Source: Pseudomonas sp. SORT22 (GTDB taxonomy: Bacteria > Pseudomonadota > Gammaproteobacteria > Pseudomonadales > Pseudomonadaceae). Taken from it: a DNA stretch of 64,000 nucleotides. The position numbers and the translations under genes were made by a program. Location of the stretch: contig NZ_CP071007.1 in NCBI RefSeq assembly GCF_018417635.1, positions 4,960,501 to 5,024,500 on the forward strand, given 5' to 3'. The notes below the pieces were generated by a model. The model saw only the letters and a program-made list of their open reading frames with translations. It ran no database searches and was not told the origin of the DNA. Positions 30,159 through 41,753 of this stretch are shown here, piece by piece (the first letter of the stretch is position 1; every line of letters begins with the position of its first letter).

Positions 30159-32024
30159 TTATACCCACAGCTTCTTGATATCACGCCCGCCGCAGGTCAG
30201 GTTGACCATTGCACGGGTGACCATGACGGCCGTGAACATCGAGGTGAAAATCCCGAGGGACATGGTAACCGCGAAGCCCTTGACCGGGCCGGTACCCATG
30301 GCGAAGAGGATGCCGCCGACCAGCAAGGTGGTCAGGTTGGCGTCGACAATCGCCGTGTAGGCACGGTTGAAACCTTCGTGGATGGCGCGTTGCACCGACA
30401 TGCCATTGGCCAGCTCTTCGCGGATCCGCGAGAAGATCAGCACGTTGGCGTCAACCGCCATACCCATGGTCAGGACGATACCGGCGATACCCGGCAGGGT
30501 CAGCGTTGCCCCCAGCAGCGACATCAGCGCCAGCAGCATGACCATGTTACCGGCCAGGGCGATGGTCGCGATCAGGCCGAAGAAGCGGTAGATGGCCATG
30601 ATGAACAGCGAGACGAACAGCATGCCCCACAGGGATGCGTCGATACCCTTGGTGATGTTGTCGGCACCCAGGCTCGGGCCAATGGTGCGCTCTTCAGCAA
30701 AGTACATCGGCGCCGCCAGGCCACCAGCGCGCAGCAGCAGGGCCAGTTCCGACGACTCGCCCTGACCGTTCAGGCCAGTGATGCGGAACTGGCTGCCCAG
30801 TGGCGACTGGATGGTCGCCAGGCTGATGATCTTCTTCTCTTCGGTGAAAGTCTGCACGGCAACGTCTTTCTCGACGCCGTCGACCATCTGCTTGACGTAG
30901 CGCGTGGTTGGACGCTGCTCGATGAAGATCACCGCCATGCTGCGGCCGACGTTGCTACGGGTAGCACGGCTCATCAGCTCGCCACCATGACCATCCAGAC
31001 GGATGTTCACCTGCGGACGGCCCTGCTCGTCGAAGCTGGCCTGGGCGTCGGTCACCTGGTCACCGGTGATGATCAGGCCACGCTCGACCGCAGCCGAACG
31101 ACCGCCTTCACGGAACTCGAAAGTTTCGGTGGTGGCTTTCGAGGCACCAGGCTCAGCACCCAGGCGGAATTCGAGGTTGGCGGTCTTGCCAAGAATACGC
31201 TTGGCTTCGGCGGTGTCCTGCACGCCTGGCAGCTCGACCACGATGCGGTTGGCACCCTGGCGCTGAACCAGTGGCTCGGCTACACCCAGCTCGTTGACGC
31301 GGTTACGTACCGTGGTCAGGTTCTGCTTGATCGAGTATTCACGGATTTCCGCGACCTTGGCCGGGGTAATCGCCAGGCGCAGCACCGACAGACCGTTGCG
31401 CTCGGTGGTGGTCAGCTCGAAATCGTTGAAATTCTTGCGGATCAGGCTGCGGGCCTGTTCGCGGGATTCGTCATCGGAGAAGCCCAGCTGGATGCCGCCA
31501 TCTTGTTGCGGCAGGCTGCGATAGCGCACGCGCTCTTTGCGCAGCAGGCTCTTGACTTCGCCTTCGTAGACTTTCAGGCGCGCCGACATGGCTTTGTCCA
31601 TGTCCACTTCAAGCAGGAAGTGCACACCACCGGAAAGGTCCAGGCCCAGCTTCATCGGGCTTGCGCCCAGGTTGCGCAGCCATTGCGGGGTAGTCGGGGC
31701 CAGGTTGAGCGCTACTACATAGTCGTCGCCCAGTGCCTTGCGCACTACATCCTTGGCTGGCAGTTGGTCTTCCTGTTTGCTCAGGCGCACCAGGCCAACC
31801 TTGCCCTTCTCGCCCAGGCTCGCGGCCTTGACCTGGATACCGGACTCGTTGAGCGCCTTGCTCACGCGGTCCAGATCGGCCTGAGTGACCTGCAGTGCAG
31901 TACTGGCACCGCTGACCTGAACGGCCGGATCATCAGGGTAGAGGTTGGGAGCGGAATAAATAAAACCGATCGCCAGTACCACCAGGATCAGTGCGTATTT
32001 CCACAGAGGGTATTTGTTCAGCAT
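30159..32024 (-). CDS. secD: Protein translocase subunit SecD
   Basis: A 621-residue RND-family subunit with one N-terminal helix (about 8-26), a large periplasmic P1 domain containing GLDLSGGVHFLLEVD (about 128-142), and five C-terminal helices after about 445. An ATG at 32024 is preferred over an adjacent in-frame GTG at 32027. Between yajC and secF in the conserved order. Confidence 0.96.
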   Translation of the reverse strand: MLNKYPLWKYALILVVLAIGFIYSAPNLYPDDPAVQVSGASTALQVTQADLDRVSKALNESGIQVKAASLGEKGKVGLVRLSKQEDQLPAKDVVRKALGDDYVVALNLAPTTPQWLRNLGASPMKLGLDLSGGVHFLLEVDMDKAMSARLKVYEGEVKSLLRKERVRYRSLPQQDGGIQLGFSDDESREQARSLIRKNFNDFELTTTERNGLSVLRLAITPAKVAEIREYSIKQNLTTVRNRVNELGVAEPLVQRQGANRIVVELPGVQDTAEAKRILGKTANLEFRLGAEPGASKATTETFEFREGGRSAAVERGLIITGDQVTDAQASFDEQGRPQVNIRLDGHGGELMSRATRSNVGRSMAVIFIEQRPTTRYVKQMVDGVEKDVAVQTFTEEKKIISLATIQSPLGSQFRITGLNGQGESSELALLLRAGGLAAPMYFAEERTIGPSLGADNITKGIDASLWGMLFVSLFIMAIYRFFGLIATIALAGNMVMLLALMSLLGATLTLPGIAGIVLTMGMAVDANVLIFSRIREELANGMSVQRAIHEGFNRAYTAIVDANLTTLLVGGILFAMGTGPVKGFAVTMSLGIFTSMFTAVMVTRAMVNLTCGGRDIKKLWV

Positions 32025-32087
32025 CACGCCGCCCGTTCAAGACGCGGGGCGCCTTGCGCGCCCCGTCGATTGGTAAAAAACTGAAAC

Positions 32088-32423
32088 TTAGATCGCTTTG
32101 AGCGTGCCTTTAGGCAGGGTCGCGGCTACGGCGCCCTTCTGGAACTTCAGCTCGACGTTGTCGGACACTTCCAGAACCACGAAGTCGTCGGCAACTTTGA
32201 CGATCTTGCCGGCGATACCGCCGTTGGTGACAACTTCGTCACCTTTTTGCAGGTTGCTCAGCAGGTTTTTCTGCTCTTTGGCACGTTTGGCCTGCGGGCG
32301 CCAGATCATCAGGTAGAAGATGACCAGGAAACCGACCAGGAAAATCCACTCGAAGCCAGTACCGGCTGGGCCGGCGGCTGGGGCAGCTGCGTCCGCGTAT
32401 GCGGCAGGGATCAGAAAGCTCAT
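32088..32423 (-). CDS. yajC: Preprotein translocase accessory subunit YajC
   Basis: A 111-residue single-span membrane protein associated with SecDF. The helix is at about 25-45 (IFLVGFLVIFYLMIW), followed by the basic PQAKRAKEQK and a soluble domain with GDEVVTNGGIAGK typical of the family. Confidence 0.95.
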   Translation of the reverse strand: MSFLIPAAYADAAAPAAGPAGTGFEWIFLVGFLVIFYLMIWRPQAKRAKEQKNLLSNLQKGDEVVTNGGIAGKIVKVADDFVVLEVSDNVELKFQKGAVAATLPKGTLKAI

Positions 32424-32470
32424 TTAGCACTCCAGTTGCAAATCAGTACTTGTTAGGGATCGACAGAACA

Positions 32471-34650
<2,180 letters not shown>

Positions 34651-34717
34651 GATGGTGTTCGGTTCGACAGGGCCGGAAAGTTTAGCCGAAACCGTGAAAA
34701 TTGACCATGAAAGCTGA

Positions 34718-34746
34718 TTGACCAACGGTAGGCGCCTCTCTATACT
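34718..34746 (+). promoter_or_regulatory. Promoter of tRNA-Leu
   Basis: TTGACC (34718-34723) and TATACT (34741-34746) are separated by exactly 17 bases and lie about 12 bases before the tRNA 5' end. The GC-rich CGCCGCC after the -10 is typical of stringently controlled promoters. Confidence 0.85.
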
Positions 34747-34758
34747 TCGCCGCCACAA

Positions 34759-34843
34759 GCCCTGATGGCGGAATTGGTAGACGCGGCGGATTCAAAATCC
34801 GTTTTCGAAAGGAGTGGGAGTTCGAGTCTCCCTCGGGGCACCA
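34759..34843 (+). tRNA. tRNA-Leu (anticodon CAA)
   Basis: An 85-nt class II tRNA with encoded CCA. Acceptor arms GCCCTGA and TCGGGGC pair, with one G-T. The D-arm contains AATTGGTAGACGC. The anticodon loop TTCAAAA (34791-34797) carries CAA at 34793-34795. A long variable arm follows, and the T-arm has GTTCGAGTC. It reads UUG codons. Confidence 0.97.
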
Positions 34844-34853
34844 AACGCAAAAA

Positions 34854-34880
34854 GAAACCGACCCCAGGGTCGGTTTTTTT
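34854..34880 (+). terminator. Terminator after tRNA-Leu
   Basis: AAACCGACC–CCAG–GGTCGG followed by seven T residues, starting about 10 bases after the tRNA 3' end. Confidence 0.92.
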
Positions 34881-34892
34881 GTGCCCGGCAAT

Positions 34893-35201
34893 TCAAGCAC
34901 AAGCCACCAGGCGCCGCACTTGCCGGTGGATCTCATCGCCGTGATTCAACTCGGCGGTGCGCAGGTCAAACGCCGTCTGCAGGTTGAGCCAGAACTCCGG
35001 CGTAGTGTCCAGGCAAGTGGCGAGGCGCAAGGCCATGTCTGCCGAAACGCCGCGACGCCGAGAAAGAACCGCATTTATCGCAGAGGCAGACACGCCCAAC
35101 GCGCGAGCCAAAGCGGCGACACTAACACCCAACTCACTCTGAAAATCTTCGCGCAGGACTTCCCCTGGGTGTACCGGACGCATGGCGTTTTTGCAGATCA
35201 T
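34893..35201 (-). CDS. HigA-family antitoxin-like HTH protein, without a toxin partner
   Basis: A 102-residue XRE-family protein that matches HigA antitoxins: MRPVHPGEVLREDF near the start, an HTH at about 25-50 (VAALARALGVSASAINAVL), and TPEFWLNLQTAFDL near 67-80. HigA normally follows and neutralises a HigB mRNA-cleaving toxin and represses the pair. Here sodC ends only 69 bases upstream, so no intact higB exists. The few codons just before this gene read IMDFH-stop, resembling a HigB C-terminus. It may be a leftover antitoxin acting only as a regulator. Confidence 0.8.
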   Translation of the reverse strand: MICKNAMRPVHPGEVLREDFQSELGVSVAALARALGVSASAINAVLSRRRGVSADMALRLATCLDTTPEFWLNLQTAFDLRTAELNHGDEIHRQVRRLVACA

Positions 35202-35270
35202 GATGCACCTCAGTGAAAGTCCATTATTGCAACACGTGCAGGCCTAGCGCATTGCGCAGTGGATAGCCCT

Positions 35271-35783
35271 TTATTGCACCACCCCACACGCAATCCGCGC
35301 CCCACCACCACCCAACGCCTGCGGGTGATCGCTGTGGTTATCGCCGCCGCCATGCACCATCAGCGCATGGCCCTTGGACTCGTCGGCCTTCAGGCGTGGG
35401 GCCAGGACCGGGTAGCGGGCGGTGCCGTCGGCGCTGACATACAGGGCGGGCAAGTCGCCCTTGTGCCCGGCATCGTCGTACGGGCCCAGGTGTTTTTTAC
35501 TCTGCTGCGGGTCCCAATGCCCGCCCGCAGAACCTGCCGGCGTGGTCTTGCCGTCGGCGGTGGCCGGTGCGCAGGAGGGGTTTTCGTGCAGGTGAAAGCC
35601 GTGTACGCCTGGCGGCAAGTCGCGCAGGTCAGGCGTGAGCAAAGTGCCGTACTTATTCTGCTCAAGGGTAATGGTACCGACCGGTTTGGCGCTGCCGTCG
35701 GCGCCCACCAGGGCCATTTCCACGGTCTGGGCCTGAGCCAGGCCCGCTGTTGCCAGGGCGGCGGTGAACAGAAGTGCTTTCAT
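35271..35783 (-). CDS. sodC: Periplasmic Cu/Zn superoxide dismutase
   Basis: A 170-residue enzyme that removes superoxide in the periplasm. A signal peptide ends near AQAQ (about 19). Copper and zinc ligands fall in [10 protein letters not shown] (about 62-71), GGHWDP (about 87-92) and the later His/Asp residues before GLPALYV-like context; [11 protein letters not shown] carries the last copper-ligand region. The paired cysteines (in NPSC and RIACGV) form the conserved disulfide. It is transcribed alone or with the small higA-like gene downstream. Confidence 0.95.
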   Translation of the reverse strand: MKALLFTAALATAGLAQAQTVEMALVGADGSAKPVGTITLEQNKYGTLLTPDLRDLPPGVHGFHLHENPSCAPATADGKTTPAGSAGGHWDPQQSKKHLGPYDDAGHKGDLPALYVSADGTARYPVLAPRLKADESKGHALMVHGGGDNHSDHPQALGGGGARIACGVVQ

Positions 35784-35920
35784 GATGTTGCTCCTTGTGG
35801 GTCGATGCAGCCGAAGGGCACCTTATCAAGGTGGACCCTGGCGCAGCGTGGGGATTCCATTACCAGCTTTGTCGAAGTGTGTAGGATCACTGTTCCCTCA
35901 TTTGCTGATCGAGTCGCGCC

Positions 35921-36397
35921 ATGCAATTGACCCACCGCCCCGTCCAGCCTCAGGACATCGCTGCCATCTGCTGCTTCCCCCAAGGCCCGGACGAGCTGTT
36001 CTACATGTTCCCCAAAGCTGCGTACCCGCTGACACCCGCGCAATTGAGCGAGGCCATCGCCCAGCGCAGCGGCTCCACTGTGGTCGAGGGTGACGGTACG
36101 CTGCTGGCCTTTGCCAACTTCTACAAGGCCGAGCACGGCGGCGTGTGCGCCCTCGGCAATGTGGTGGTGGCCCCCGCCGCGCGCGGTCATGGCGTGGCAC
36201 GTTATCTGGTGCAGAGCATGATCGAGCTGGCTCGCAGCCAGTTCGAAGCGCGCGAGGTGCAGGTGTCGTGTTTCAACAGCAATGCCGCCGGGCTGCTGCT
36301 TTATCCACAGCTGGGCTTTGAGCCTTTTGCCATCGAGGAGCGCCAGGGCCCTGGCAATACCCGGGTGGCGCTGGTGCAGATGAAGCAGGCGCTGTAA
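35921..36397 (+). CDS. GNAT-family N-acetyltransferase
   Basis: A 158-residue acetyltransferase. The acetyl-CoA-binding motif is visible as VVVAPAARGHGVARYLV (about 81-97), and the preceding ALGNV strand and the C-terminal NAAGLLLYPQLGFEP (motif B) complete the fold. The substrate is unknown. Divergent from sodC, with a 137-base intergenic region. Confidence 0.85.
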   Translation: MQLTHRPVQPQDIAAICCFPQGPDELFYMFPKAAYPLTPAQLSEAIAQRSGSTVVEGDGTLLAFANFYKAEHGGVCALGNVVVAPAARGHGVARYLVQSMIELARSQFEAREVQVSCFNSNAAGLLLYPQLGFEPFAIEERQGPGNTRVALVQMKQAL

Positions 36398-36475
36398 TCG
36401 ATCGAGCACCAGATTCAGATGGATGCGATTTGTGAAACCATCGAGCGCTGACCTGCGTCCGGATAGCCCACTAAT

Positions 36476-36570
36476 AGCGAGCGCTTCGCGCTCGATCGCT
36501 GGCAGGGCCAGCTCCCACAGGATTGGGCGAACACAGGTCCACTGTAGGAGCCGGCCTTGCAAGCCTTACC
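36476..36570. repeat. REP-like elements of a second type
   Basis: AGCGAGCGCTTCGCGCTCGATCG forms a short hairpin, followed by CTGGCAGGGCCAGCTCCCAC. A more degenerate inverted copy (CTGTAGGAGCCGGCCTTGC) begins at 36541. The 289-base gap between 36398 and 36686 shows nothing else but a likely promoter for the membrane-protein gene downstream. Confidence 0.7.
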
Positions 36571-36686
36571 TGGTTGTCCGTGGGACTGGGTTTGCAACAA
36601 GCCGAGAACACATCCGCCAAAACCCAGTGATGATTTCCCCGGCGCGGCCGTTATCCTCCAGGTAAGCCCCTGCCCATGAGGTAACG

Positions 36687-37352
36687 ATGTTTCAACAATG
36701 GAGCGAAATGCTGCAGCTCTACAAACGCAGCCGCCCGAACTATTGGCACGCCATCCGCAACAATCCGCTGGCCCCGCACCTGTTGCCGACCTGGCTGGTG
36801 GTGCTGGCAACCGTCCTGGTGGTCAGCGCCTCGTTCAGCGTGCAACAGCACCCCCTAGGCCCGGTCACGGTGATGCTCAGCACCAGCCTGTGCATGTGGG
36901 CGATGTTGCTGGCCCGTGAGTACTTTGTCGCCGAGCAGTTCAAAAGCCTGTATCAACGCCACGCCATCGCCAGCCAGCCGCTGCTGCAGCGCGACAGCTA
37001 CCTGCGCTACGCGCATTTCCTGCAGATGCTTGAGCAAAATGCTGTCCGTGCGGCCCAGGCTGGCGAGATCGCGGCGTTTGCAAAGATCTCCGAAAACCCG
37101 CCAAAGTCGTTGAACCTGACCCAGAACGCGATGTTCGTGGCGATCATCACCTTCCTCGCCACCATCGCCGCCGAGAAGGCCAAGTTCACCGAGCTGTGGG
37201 CGTTCGGCAACGGCAACCTGGTCATCCTGTTGACCTTCGCCGTGTTGCTGGTGCTGTGGTTCGGCTTGATGGTGGTGCGTGATCACCTGCACTACAAGGA
37301 GCGGATCATCCGCTACCTGGAATGGGCCAGCCATGATCTGCCCAAGCCCTGA
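36687..37352 (+). CDS. Uncharacterised inner-membrane protein
   Basis: A 221-residue protein with two N-terminal helices (about 34-52 and 58-76), a soluble stretch of about 60 residues, and two C-terminal helices (about 148-162 and 176-197). It ends in a basic-aromatic tail. TGAGGT lies upstream of the ATG. No known family was recognised; it may act in the membrane as a small helper protein, but nothing in the context (convergent to the selenium-type importer) gives it a function. Confidence 0.75.
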   Translation: MFQQWSEMLQLYKRSRPNYWHAIRNNPLAPHLLPTWLVVLATVLVVSASFSVQQHPLGPVTVMLSTSLCMWAMLLAREYFVAEQFKSLYQRHAIASQPLLQRDSYLRYAHFLQMLEQNAVRAAQAGEIAAFAKISENPPKSLNLTQNAMFVAIITFLATIAAEKAKFTELWAFGNGNLVILLTFAVLLVLWFGLMVVRDHLHYKERIIRYLEWASHDLPKP

Positions 37353-37366
37353 TCATCCTGCGGCTT

Positions 37367-38134
37367 TCAAGCCCGCACAAAGCGCTGCCGGAGCACATCG
37401 CTCAAGGCATCGACCAGCAACACCAGCACCAGCATGGCGATGATCACCGTGCTGGCCCGGGCTTCCTGGAACAGACTCAGGGTGGTGTAGAGCATCTGCC
37501 CCAGGCCGCCGGCACCGACAAAACCCAGCACGCTGGCCATGCGGATGTTGTTTTCCCAGCGGTACAGGCTGTAGGCAAGCATCTGCGGCCAGAGGTTAGG
37601 CAAGGTGCCGAAGCAGAATGCAGTGACCTGGCTGCCGCCTTGCAGACGAATGGCCGCAGCCGGCTCTGGCGGGGCGTTTTCCAGTGCCTCGGCGAACAGC
37701 CGGCCGAGTACGCCTGAGGTGTGCAATGCCAGGGCCAGGGTCCCGGCATTGGGCCCAAGGCCCGCGGCCAGGACGGTCAAGGCCGCCCACACAAGCTCTG
37801 GTATCGCGCGCAGGGCGTTAAGCAGCAGGCGCGCAACGCCTTGCAGCGGCCAGCCGAACCGCCCGGCGGCAGGCAAGGCCAGCATCAGCCCGAGCACCAC
37901 CGCTAGCAAAGTACCCAGGCCCGACATGGCCAGGGTTTCCAGGGCGCCCTTGGCGACCGCCCGCAGGTGCTCGGGGCTCAGCTCGGGGCTGAGGAAGCGC
38001 AGCGCATAAGCGCCCATCTGCCCTAACCCGCCGTTGCCAAACAGCGCCTGCAGATCAAGGCTCAAGTAAGCGAACGAAGCTGCCACCGCCGCCACCAGTG
38101 CCAGCACCAGCGCGGTATTGATCAGCACTCTCAT
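37367..38134 (-). CDS. ABC transporter permease, PhnE family (selenium-linked importer)
   Basis: Inner-membrane permease of 255 residues with about six helices and an EAA-type loop (APPEPAAAIRLQGGS then FCFGTLPNLWP) that contacts the ATPase. The start at 38134 overlaps the stop of the other permease gene (ATGA), so the two are translationally coupled and probably act as a heterodimer. PhnE-family permeases are usually called phosphonate transporters, but the divergent selD–mnmH genes suggest a selenium oxyanion as substrate. Confidence 0.85.
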   Translation of the reverse strand: MRVLINTALVLALVAAVAASFAYLSLDLQALFGNGGLGQMGAYALRFLSPELSPEHLRAVAKGALETLAMSGLGTLLAVVLGLMLALPAAGRFGWPLQGVARLLLNALRAIPELVWAALTVLAAGLGPNAGTLALALHTSGVLGRLFAEALENAPPEPAAAIRLQGGSQVTAFCFGTLPNLWPQMLAYSLYRWENNIRMASVLGFVGAGGLGQMLYTTLSLFQEARASTVIIAMLVLVLLVDALSDVLRQRFVRA

Positions 38135-38958
38135 GCCAACCTCCCGCGCAGCAGGCGGCTGAGCTGGTCGGCCAGCCATACCAGCAACAGAAATGTCAGC
38201 AGCATGCTCGCCACCTCGGCGCCGGCGAACATGCGCATGGAGAGGTCGATCTGCTGGCCGAGCCCCCCTGCACCGACAAAACCCATCACCACCGAGGCAC
38301 GGATCGCACACTCCCAGCGGTACACCGTATAAGACACCAGCTCCGCCGCCGCAGTCGGCAGGATGCCGTAGCAGAACGCGCTCAAGCGGCTGCTGCCGGT
38401 CTGCAACAAGGCATGCGCCGGGCGCTGGTCGACCGATTCGAAAATCTCGGCATAGACCTTGCCAAGCATGCCGCTGTAGGTGATGGCGATGGCCAGCACC
38501 CCGGCGGTCGGGCCCAGGCCCACGGCACGCACGAACAGCAGCGCCCAAACGATCTCCGGCACGCTGCGCAAAAAGATCAACAGGCCGCGCACCGGCAGAC
38601 GCAGGGTGCGCGACCAGAAGCCCAGGCGACCGCCACGGGAAGCGGCGCGCAACGACAGCGCCCGGCTGGCCAGCAGGCTGGCCGGGATCGCCAGCAGCAA
38701 CGCCAGGGTCATGCCGGCGGTGGCTACGGCCAGGGTTTGCAAGGTGGCCTCAAGCAGCAGCCGAAGAAAGTCCGCTTCATGGGCTGGCGGCCAGAAGGCG
38801 CTGACAAAATTACCCATCTCCCGGCGGTTATCGGCCTGCAGAAGCACCCCAGGGTTGAGCTCGCTGAGGCGGATACCCGGCCACAGCAAGGCTATCGCCA
38901 GCAGCGCCAGCAGCAGCCTGGGCAACGCCGCCGGGTCACGGCGATCGGCCTTCAGCAT
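38131..38958 (-). CDS. ABC transporter permease, PhnE family, first subunit
   Basis: A 275-residue permease with an N-terminal helix (about 14-29) and further helices from about 70 onward. The ATPase-contact motif is seen in QRPAHALLQTGSSRLSAFCYG (about 178-198). It is paralogous to the permease encoded immediately downstream; both end helices with VGAGGLGQ. It overlaps the ATPase gene by 7 bases. Confidence 0.85.
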   Translation of the reverse strand: MLKADRRDPAALPRLLLALLAIALLWPGIRLSELNPGVLLQADNRREMGNFVSAFWPPAHEADFLRLLLEATLQTLAVATAGMTLALLLAIPASLLASRALSLRAASRGGRLGFWSRTLRLPVRGLLIFLRSVPEIVWALLFVRAVGLGPTAGVLAIAITYSGMLGKVYAEIFESVDQRPAHALLQTGSSRLSAFCYGILPTAAAELVSYTVYRWECAIRASVVMGFVGAGGLGQQIDLSMRMFAGAEVASMLLTFLLLVWLADQLSRLLRGRLA

Positions 38959-39746
38959 CGGGGAATCTGCAGGTTCAAGGCCGGCAGCGGTAACGCCGGC
39001 GGCAGCAGTTGCTCGTTGGCATACAAGGCATCGAGCATGGCGCTGGACACCTCGCTCGCCGGGCGGTCAAAGACGATGCGCCCCTCGCGAATACCGATAA
39101 CCCGCGCAAAATGCGCCAGCGCCAGCTCTACCGCATGCAGGCTGGCGATCAGGGTCACGCGGCGTTCGCTGGCATGCTGGTTGAGGGTTTTCAGGCTGTG
39201 TTCGGCGAGCACCGGGTCCATCGCCGAGACCGGTTCGTCAGCCAGCAACATCTGCGGTTGCTGGTACAACGCGCGGGCAATGCCGACCCGCTGCAACTGG
39301 CCACCGGACAATTGCCCGCACTGGACAAAAATCTTCTCGGCCATGCCAAGGGTCGTCAGCACCTCACGCACACCGGCGACATCCGTCGGGTGCAGCAGGT
39401 TGAGCAGCCCGCGCAAGGTGCTCCACTGTCCCAGGCGCCCGGCCAGCACTGCAGTTACCACCCGCTGGCGTGGTGGCAACGGCGGCGTCTGGTGGATCAG
39501 GGCGATACGCGCGCGCAGGCGCTGAAGCGCAGCGGCGGACAAGCGCCAGGGTGTCACGCCGAGCAGCTCTACGTTGCCGGTACTGGGCGCGATGGCCGTG
39601 CCCAGCAGTTGCAGCAAGCTCGACTTGCCCGCGCCCGACGGGCCGATGATCGCCACCCGCTCGCCGACGCCAACCTGCAGGTCGATACCGTGCAGCGCCT
39701 GGACCTGGCCGTGGCGCAGGCTGGCGCCGCGCAAACGGATGGTCAT
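38952..39746 (-). CDS. ABC transporter ATP-binding protein, PhnC family
   Basis: A 264-residue ATPase with Walker A GPSGAGKSS (about 35-43), the signature LSGGQLQRV (about 147-155), Walker B MLLADEP and a His-loop in TLIASLHAVE. Its start overlaps the stop of the binding-protein gene as ATGA. It energises the two PhnE-like permeases encoded downstream. Confidence 0.9.
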   Translation of the reverse strand: MTIRLRGASLRHGQVQALHGIDLQVGVGERVAIIGPSGAGKSSLLQLLGTAIAPSTGNVELLGVTPWRLSAAALQRLRARIALIHQTPPLPPRQRVVTAVLAGRLGQWSTLRGLLNLLHPTDVAGVREVLTTLGMAEKIFVQCGQLSGGQLQRVGIARALYQQPQMLLADEPVSAMDPVLAEHSLKTLNQHASERRVTLIASLHAVELALAHFARVIGIREGRIVFDRPASEVSSAMLDALYANEQLLPPALPLPALNLQIPRC

Positions 39747-40597
39747 TTCAGCAAGTCGGCGGCGCGCGCGGCCTCTTCGATGCCCTTGTAGTTATCCGGG
39801 CTGGTTTCGATGAAGCGGCTCGCAGCCTGCAGGTCGAGGATGGCTTTGTCGCCAGGTTTGGCCGGATCAAGGTCGAGGAAGGCTTGCTTGATCCTGGCTT
39901 TGAGTGCCGGCTCGAGGCTGCCGCGCACGGTCCAGTTGTAGTCGTAGTAGCTTGGGGTGGTGGCGAACACCTTGACCTTGTTGGTATCGACCTTGCCTGC
40001 GGCCACCAGTTTGTCCCAGACGCTGGCGTTGAGCACGCCGGCGTCGACCTTGCCGGCCTGGACCCAGGCGGCAGTGGCGTCGTGGGCACCGGAATAGGCA
40101 ACACGGCTGAAGTAACTCTCCGGCTTGATGTTGTCATTCTTGAGCATGAAGTAGCGCGGCATCAGGCTGCCCGAGGTGGACGAAACAGAACCGAAGGCAA
40201 AGGTCTTGCCCTTGAGGTCGGCAAGGCTCTTCACATCAGGATTGGCAGTGATGAATTTGCTGGTGAACTTGGCATCCTGTTCGCGCTGCACCAAAGGCGT
40301 GGCGGTCGGGTCCTTGAGATGTACCTGGACGAACGTAAAGCCGCCGAGCCAGGCCAGATCCAGGCGATCGGTGGCCAGCGCCTCGACCACCGCCGGGTAG
40401 TCGGCCACCGGCACAAACTGGACCTTCATCCCCAGCTTCTGCTCCAGGTACTCGCCCAATGGCTTGAACTTGCGCAGCAGTTCGGTCGGCGCTTCGTCAG
40501 GGATGGCACTGACTCGCAGTGTGTCGGCCGCCATGGCCAGGTAGGACGAGCACGACAATACCAGGCCGGCAAACAGCGCCAGGGGACGTTTGAGCAT
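39743..40597 (-). CDS. ABC transporter periplasmic binding protein, putative selenate/selenite type (PhnD superfamily)
   Basis: A 284-residue periplasmic protein with a signal peptide ending at AMAAD (about 23). The mature part fits the PhnD/PtxB-like cluster: [28 protein letters not shown], and [15 protein letters not shown] as the oxyanion-binding loop. Databases hold a subfamily named putative selenate ABC transporter binding protein, defined by its neighbourhood with selD; this gene has that neighbourhood. A phosphonate or phosphite ligand remains the alternative. It is the first gene of the importer operon, whose order is binding protein, ATPase, then two permeases. Confidence 0.82.
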   Translation of the reverse strand: MLKRPLALFAGLVLSCSSYLAMAADTLRVSAIPDEAPTELLRKFKPLGEYLEQKLGMKVQFVPVADYPAVVEALATDRLDLAWLGGFTFVQVHLKDPTATPLVQREQDAKFTSKFITANPDVKSLADLKGKTFAFGSVSSTSGSLMPRYFMLKNDNIKPESYFSRVAYSGAHDATAAWVQAGKVDAGVLNASVWDKLVAAGKVDTNKVKVFATTPSYYDYNWTVRGSLEPALKARIKQAFLDLDPAKPGDKAILDLQAASRFIETSPDNYKGIEEAARAADLLK

Positions 40598-40718
40598 GGG
40601 GATTCTCCGGTTCAATAGCGGGGAAAGGGCCACACGGGCCACCCCGGAAATTATAAGAGGCATCGGCGTAAAGACCAGCTTTGCTACACTCGGGCCTTCA
40701 CGAATTTTCGAGGTGCGT
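40598..40718. promoter_or_regulatory. Divergent control region between the importer operon and selD
   Basis: A 121-base region serves both the importer operon (minus) and selD–mnmH (plus). TACACT near 40685 could be a -10 element for selD; no clear operator palindrome was seen. GAGGTG precedes the selD start. Confidence 0.4.
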
Positions 40719-41753
40719 ATGAGCGAGCCGATTCGCCTGACCCAGTACAGCCATGGCGCCGGCTGTGGCTGCAAGATCTCTCCGAAGATGCTCGAGGTGA
40801 TCCTCGCCGAAAGCGGCACCCAGGCCCTGGACCCCAAGCTCTGGGTCGGCAACGCCTCGCGCGACGACGCAGCCGTCTACGCCCTCGATGACGAACGCGG
40901 TGTGGTCTCGACCACTGACTTTTTCATGCCCATCGTCGATGACCCCTATGACTTCGGCCGCATCGCCGCCACCAACGCCATCAGCGACATCTACGCCATG
41001 GGCGGTGACCCGCTGATGGCCATCGCCATTCTTGGCTGGCCAGTCAATGTGCTGGCCCCGGAAGTGGCCCGTGAAGTGATCCGTGGCGGCCGCGCCGTCT
41101 GCGCCGAGGCCGGTATTCCACTCGCCGGGGGCCACTCCATCGATGCCCCCGAGCCGATCTTCGGCCTGGCCGTGACCGGCGTGGTGCAAAAGCGCCATAT
41201 GAAGCGCAACGATACCGCCACCGTCGGTTGTCGCCTGTACCTGACCAAGCCGCTGGGCATCGGTATCCTCACCACCGCCGAGAAAAAAGCCAAGCTGCGC
41301 GACCAGGACAAGGGCCTGGCCCGCGACTGGATGTGCACCTTGAACACCCCGGGCAGCCGCTTCGGCAAGCTGGCCGGGGTCAAGGCCATGACCGACGTCA
41401 CCGGCTTCGGCCTGCTCGGCCACCTGGTGGAACTGGCCGACGGCAGCGGCCTCAGCGCCCGCCTGAACTACAGAGCGGTGCCCCGCCTGCCGAGCGTTGA
41501 GCACTACCTGAGTGAGGGCTGCGTTCCGGGCGGCACCCTGCGCAACTTCGACAGCTATGGCGAAAAAATCGCCGCGCTGAGCGACGAGCAAAAGCACCTA
41601 CTGTGCGACCCGCAAACCAGCGGCGGTCTGCTGGTGGCGGTGGCGCCAGAGGGTGAAGCGGAGTTTCTCGCCGTGGCCGGCGAACTGGGCCTGAACCTGG
41701 CGCCAATCGGCGAGCTGGTCGAGCGACAGAGCCATGCAGTTGAGGTGCTTTGA
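40719..41753 (+). CDS. selD: Selenide, water dikinase (selenophosphate synthetase)
   Basis: Makes selenophosphate, the universal selenium donor, from selenide and ATP. The 344-residue protein has the catalytic Cys16-Gly-Cys18-Lys19 (HGAGCGCK), a cysteine rather than selenocysteine version. Metal/ATP-binding residues occur in DDAAVY and [13 protein letters not shown], and AGGHSID follows. The next gene overlaps its stop (TGATG), so product transfer to MnmH is the obvious use here. No selA, selB or selC is in the window, so whether selenoproteins are also made cannot be judged. Confidence 0.96.
   Translation: MSEPIRLTQYSHGAGCGCKISPKMLEVILAESGTQALDPKLWVGNASRDDAAVYALDDERGVVSTTDFFMPIVDDPYDFGRIAATNAISDIYAMGGDPLMAIAILGWPVNVLAPEVAREVIRGGRAVCAEAGIPLAGGHSIDAPEPIFGLAVTGVVQKRHMKRNDTATVGCRLYLTKPLGIGILTTAEKKAKLRDQDKGLARDWMCTLNTPGSRFGKLAGVKAMTDVTGFGLLGHLVELADGSGLSARLNYRAVPRLPSVEHYLSEGCVPGGTLRNFDSYGEKIAALSDEQKHLLCDPQTSGGLLVAVAPEGEAEFLAVAGELGLNLAPIGELVERQSHAVEVL

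Noticed and set aside
37367..40597. Phosphonate uptake operon (phnCDEE)
   Set aside because: Family membership is right, but no phosphonate catabolic gene is adjacent and the divergent selD–mnmH pair favours a selenium oxyanion importer; kept only as an alternative.
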